From NCBI GenBank assembly GCA_945897695.1, contig CAMDGW010000107.1, positions 1 to 7,960 of the forward strand: a stretch of 7,960 bases of DNA, read 5' to 3'. Below, piece by piece: positions 5,583-7,960 of the stretch. Position numbers and translations under genes: made by a program. Positions within the stretch are counted from its first letter, which is position 1. Each line of letters starts with the position of its first letter. The notes beneath the pieces were generated by a model. That model was not told the DNA's origin, ran no database searches, and was given only the letters and a program-made list of their open reading frames with translations. The stretch comes from Pseudobacteriovorax antillogorgiicola. GTDB taxonomy: Bacteria; Bdellovibrionota_B; Oligoflexia; Oligoflexales; RGVZ01.

Positions 5583-6068
5583 ATGACGTTCAACATTGGT
5601 GATAAGGCAGTTTACCCTGCACATGGCGTCGGAGTGATATCCGGTATTGAATCTAAAGAAGTTGCGGGCAGCAGGATGGATTTTTATGTCGTCCAGATCA
5701 TTTCTTCGGGAGCCCGCTTAATGGTACCAACCAATGCTACAAGTCGCATTGGATTGAGAAACCTTTCGGATGAGGGTGCCCTTACAAAAGTCTATTCGAT
5801 TCTTCGTACCCCGCGACGTGTATCGCAACGGGCATGGAACCGCCGGTTCCGGGAGTTCAACGATAAGTTGAGAACGGGTTCCATCAGTGATGTTGCGGAA
5901 GTTTTGCGTGATCTCTCTTCCCTGAAACAGGATAAACCATTATCCTTTGGTGAAAAGAACATGCTGGAGAAAGCGCTTGGTATGGTTGTATCTGAAATCA
6001 GTGCAGCCGAGGCCCGAAACGAAGGCGAAGTTGCTGACGAAGTTACTAAGCTACTCCTTCCTAACTAA
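5583..6068 (+). CDS. carD: CarD/CdnL-family RNA polymerase-binding regulator
   Basis: A 161-residue CarD/CdnL-type protein (PF02559). The N-terminal RNA polymerase-interacting domain (about 1-70) shows FNIGDKAVYPAHGVGVI (3-19) and MVPTNATSRIGLR (47-59). The helical C-terminal DNA-binding part holds W85 in RAWNRRFREF, at the place of the conserved Trp that CarD wedges into the open promoter bubble. Members bind the beta subunit and stabilise the open complex, notably at rRNA promoters. Length is normal for CdnL, without the extra HMG-type domain of Myxococcus CarD. A GTG at 5523 would add 20 residues, but GGAGG (5570-5574) sits 8 bases before ATG 5583, so that start is chosen. A strong promoter lies directly upstream, and the next gene begins 10 bases after its stop. 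Confidence 0.93.
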   Translation: MTFNIGDKAVYPAHGVGVISGIESKEVAGSRMDFYVVQIISSGARLMVPTNATSRIGLRNLSDEGALTKVYSILRTPRRVSQRAWNRRFREFNDKLRTGSISDVAEVLRDLSSLKQDKPLSFGEKNMLEKALGMVVSEISAAEARNEGEVADEVTKLLLPN

Positions 6069-6077
6069 GGAAACTCA

Positions 6078-6716
6078 ATGACAGTAACAATCACCAACGT
6101 CATGGCAATTAGCCTTGATGGAATGATTGGAATGCACGCCCTCGAAAGTGATAGCGAGAGGCGTGCTTATGATTTTACGAACATGGATGACCGCGAATTT
6201 GTTCGCGGGCAGCTAGAGCAAGCTGATGCCGTGATCACTGGCGCTAACTCATTGCGTGCCAGTGGTTCTACTTGGGTCGTGGCCAATGATCGCGGTGAGA
6301 ATCCCGCTTGGATCGTTTTTACTACACGTGGACTTGATGAGCGGCTTGAGTTCTGGAAGCAAAAAAATGTTAGACGCATTGTGGTGTCGCCTTTTCCGGT
6401 TCAATCGGAGCTCTGTGCCGCATCAGACGTTGAAAACTGGACCTTCACCGAAAAAAATCTTCCTGAACTCGTGGACCGACTTTCGGCTGAAGGACTTCGC
6501 CGAATCCTGCTGTTTGGGGGTGGGGCCATCAATAAAATGTTCTACGAAAATAACCTTGTCGATTTCGCAAAAATAACTCTTTGTCCCCTAATTATTGCGG
6601 GTGTTAAGTCTCCTCATTTTGTAGACATGGGTCTAACTAAGCCCACCCACCTACAGGCGATCTCTTCCGTATTGAAGGGAGATCTTGTATTCTTAACTTA
6701 TAAGGTTAAGAAATAG
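6078..6716 (+). CDS. Stand-alone RibD C-terminal domain reductase-like protein
   Basis: A 212-residue protein of the RibD_C / dihydrofolate reductase-like fold (PF01872). In bifunctional RibD this domain uses NADPH to reduce the ribosylaminopyrimidine intermediate of riboflavin synthesis. Visible family segments are NVMAISLDGMIG (7-18), DREFVRGQLEQADAVITGANSLRA around 38-61, and LFGGGAINKMFYENNLVDFA (145-164), followed by CPLIIAG (169-175). The N-terminal deaminase domain is absent, so it is not a full RibD. Stand-alone members may be riboflavin, pterin or folate reductases, and the substrate cannot be told here. It starts 10 bases after the carD stop, and its ribosome binding site TAAGGA overlaps that stop, so it is co-transcribed with carD. 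Confidence 0.85.
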   Translation: MTVTITNVMAISLDGMIGMHALESDSERRAYDFTNMDDREFVRGQLEQADAVITGANSLRASGSTWVVANDRGENPAWIVFTTRGLDERLEFWKQKNVRRIVVSPFPVQSELCAASDVENWTFTEKNLPELVDRLSAEGLRRILLFGGGAINKMFYENNLVDFAKITLCPLIIAGVKSPHFVDMGLTKPTHLQAISSVLKGDLVFLTYKVKK

Positions 6717-6794
6717 CTCTGCTGTTTAAAACGCTTGTGTCAGAGGGTCTTGATTTCTCTAGACGAGAGCAAACAGCGCTAAATGGGGTGAGAC
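6716..6794 (+). promoter_or_regulatory. Flagellin upstream region with inverted repeat
   Basis: The 78 bases before the flagellin gene hold an inverted repeat, GCTGTTT (6721-6727) and AAACAGC (6771-6777), with 43 bases between the arms. A second short pairing, GCTCT (6716-6720) with AGAGC (6766-6770), is also possible but cannot be nested with the first. No terminator follows the reductase gene. A flagellar sigma28 promoter would be expected, but only a poor match (TAAA at 6727-6730) is seen. The ribosome binding site is GGGGTGAG (6785-6792). Confidence 0.3.
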
Positions 6795-7718
6795 ATGGGA
6801 TTAAGAATTCGTACTAACGTCCAATCTCTTACGGCTCAGCGTCATATGGGGCTCGCTGGAAAATCTGTTGCGAAACAGACTGAAAAATTAGCGTCCGGAT
6901 ATCGGATTAATCACGGCGCTGATGATGCAGCTGGCTTTGCCATTGCTGAAGTCTTAAAAGCTGATGTCCGCTCTCTAGGCCAGGCTCGTCGTAATGCTAA
7001 CGATGCTGTCTCCTTAGTTCAAACAGCGGAAGGTGGCCTAGACGAGATCAACAACATTATGATTCGTCTTCGTGAGTTATCAGTGCAATCTGCTTCAGAC
7101 ACGTTGGGTGTTCGTGAGCGTCGCTACCTCAATGAAGAGTTCATGGCCCTGAAGGATGAAGTGGACCGAATCGCAATTTCAACTGAATTTAACGGTACGC
7201 GATTGCTGACCGGGACATCGGAACTTCCTGAAGACCTTCGCAAGGACCATAACTGGTCGCCTCTTGAGATTCAGGTTGGAAAGGACTACTACGGCGTATC
7301 GGACAGTCACGAATCAGTCAATCCAGTGAACATCATTCGCATGAACATGGACAAGTTCAATGCATTGACAGATGGTGAAGGGTCGCTGGGTCTTGGTAAC
7401 AGCCAAAACTCAGAGGGTACTCGCATTGATACCAAGATGTCTGCGCAGCAATCTATTATGCAAATTAATAAAGCGATGGAGTCCATAGCTTCCTATCGCG
7501 GTACACTTGGTGCTGTTCAAAACCGTTTAGAATCGACAGATCGAAACATTGCGATACAAATCGAAAGCTTGTCAGCTGCTCGAAGCCGTATCAAGGACGC
7601 AGACTTTGCTGCTGAATCAGCTGAATTTACCCAGCAAAGCATTCTCCAACAGGCAGGCGCTTCCGTTTTGACCCAGGCAAATCAGTTGCCACAAATTGCA
7701 TTAAAGTTGCTTCAGTAA
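6795..7718 (+). CDS. fliC: Flagellin
   Basis: A 307-residue flagellin, the filament subunit exported by the flagellar type III system; no cleaved signal peptide is expected. The N-terminal D0/D1 domain (PF00669, about 1-140) shows MGLRIRTNV, LASGYRINHGADDAAG (32-47), RNANDAVSLVQTAEGGL and LSVQSASDTLG. The C-terminal D1/D0 domain (PF00700, about 220-307) shows SRIKDADFAAESAEFTQQ and ends ...IALKLLQ. The variable middle part is short (about 140-215), so the filament lacks large surface domains. The sequence style is like Bdellovibrio flagellins, which occur as several paralogs. ATG 6795 follows GGGGTGAG closely. A strong terminator lies right behind, so this is a single or last gene. The symbol is generic, because which paralog it is cannot be told. 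Confidence 0.95.
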   Translation: MGLRIRTNVQSLTAQRHMGLAGKSVAKQTEKLASGYRINHGADDAAGFAIAEVLKADVRSLGQARRNANDAVSLVQTAEGGLDEINNIMIRLRELSVQSASDTLGVRERRYLNEEFMALKDEVDRIAISTEFNGTRLLTGTSELPEDLRKDHNWSPLEIQVGKDYYGVSDSHESVNPVNIIRMNMDKFNALTDGEGSLGLGNSQNSEGTRIDTKMSAQQSIMQINKAMESIASYRGTLGAVQNRLESTDRNIAIQIESLSAARSRIKDADFAAESAEFTQQSILQQAGASVLTQANQLPQIALKLLQ

Positions 7719-7736
7719 TTTTTATCTTAATTTTAG

Positions 7737-7780
7737 AAAAAGTCCCGGAGTGTTGAGCCCCGGGACTTTTTCCTTTTTAG
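7737..7780 (+). terminator. Intrinsic terminator of the flagellin gene
   Basis: A perfect 12-bp inverted repeat, AAAAAGTCCCGG (7737-7748) and CCGGGACTTTTT (7760-7771), has an 11-base loop. It begins 18 bases after the flagellin stop. The GC core followed by TTTTTCCTTTTT is a classic strong terminator, and the A-run ahead of the stem would let it work on the - strand too. Confidence 0.92.
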
Positions 7781-7784
7781 GGGT

Positions 7785-7835
7785 GACATAATCGCTTCTC
7801 TTCTTCATAGGATGTGAATTTTTAGCGATTATGTC
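7785..7835. repeat. 12-bp perfect inverted repeat after flagellin
   Basis: GACATAATCGCT (7785-7796) is repeated in inverted form as AGCGATTATGTC (7824-7835), with 27 bases between. A small inner pairing, TTCA (7804-7807) with TGAA (7815-7818), is possible. It lies 13 bases past the flagellin terminator stem and has no T-tract on either side, so it is not a typical intrinsic terminator. It may be an operator, a scattered repeat, or the 3' end structure of a gene entering from the right on the - strand, whose possible stop codon overlaps the right arm. Confidence 0.6.
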
Positions 7836-7960
7836 TCATTAATTTTACAGGGATTTTGTCTCCCCCTTGGTCTTTCGTAAATCTATCCACAGGGTTGAGT
7901 TTATTTTTATAACACCATGATTTTAGTCGCCTACCGCGCTGCGCTTGGTTGCGGGATGTG
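7822..7960 (-). CDS. Possible C-terminal end of a gene entering from the right (partial)
   Basis: A - strand frame is open from the window edge to TAA at 7824-7822, about 45 codons. It is rich in basic residues: the visible part includes RNQAQRGRRLKSW and ends KLMRHNR. No start lies in the window and the product is not recognised. A frame this long can occur by chance (roughly one in ten for any given frame), so support is weak. If it is not coding, 7836-7960 is an AT-rich intergenic stretch ending in a GC-rich segment from about 7928. Confidence 0.22.
   Translation of the reverse strand, partial: TSRNQAQRGRRLKSWCYKNKLNPVDRFTKDQGGDKIPVKLMRHNR

Noticed and set aside
7917..7960. ATG at 7917 opening a + strand frame (MILVAYRAALGCGM) to the window edge.
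   Set aside because: Only 14 codons, no ribosome binding site at the right distance and no recognisable protein start; too little to report as a gene.

Overview
The window is ordinary chromosomal bacterial DNA, almost fully packed with genes and of middling GC content. Its gene content suggests a motile Gram-negative bacterium, most likely a Bdellovibrio-like member of the Bdellovibrionota. That assignment is an inference. It rests on the flagellin sequence style (MGLRIRTNV start, ASDTLG segment, LLQ end), a stand-alone CarD/CdnL regulator, and an rpsO-pnp-dut order. There is no 16S rRNA or other taxonomic marker.

Layout from left to right. (1) A possible tail of a + strand gene ends at 43 in a strong hairpin that could terminate transcription from both sides. 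(2) A metal-dependent cyclase / kynurenine-formamidase-like hydrolase lies on the - strand (168-977). (3) Divergent from it, after a structured leader, is a + strand pair: folE (GTP cyclohydrolase I, 1160-1870) and, 10 bases later, a single-domain BLUF blue-light sensor (1881-2306). (4) A - strand housekeeping block runs toward that pair: rpsO (5265-4996), pnp (4859-2766) and dut (2753-2316). The BLUF and dut genes converge with 9 bases between stop codons, and one hairpin contains both stops. (5) A 317-base divergent control region (5266-5582) follows. It holds a clear sigma70-type promoter for carD, an AT-rich inverted repeat just upstream of it, and a leader of rpsO with mutually exclusive pairings at its ribosome binding site. 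(6) A + strand operon holds carD (5583-6068) and a stand-alone RibD C-terminal reductase-like gene (6078-6716). (7) A flagellin gene (6795-7718) is closed by a strong intrinsic terminator. (8) The last 180 bases have a 12-bp perfect inverted repeat and possibly the C-terminal end of a - strand gene that enters from the right.

How the genes relate: rpsO-pnp-dut serve translation, RNA turnover and nucleotide-pool hygiene. CarD tunes promoter opening by RNA polymerase. The less routine element is the folE-BLUF pair, a pterin-making enzyme tightly coupled to a flavin photoreceptor. The RibD-like reductase nearby adds a second pterin/flavin-type function. No transposase, CRISPR array, tRNA, rRNA or phage module was seen. 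I do not see a clearly new multi-gene system. The best leads are the folE-BLUF pair with its structured leader, and the switch-like rpsO leader.
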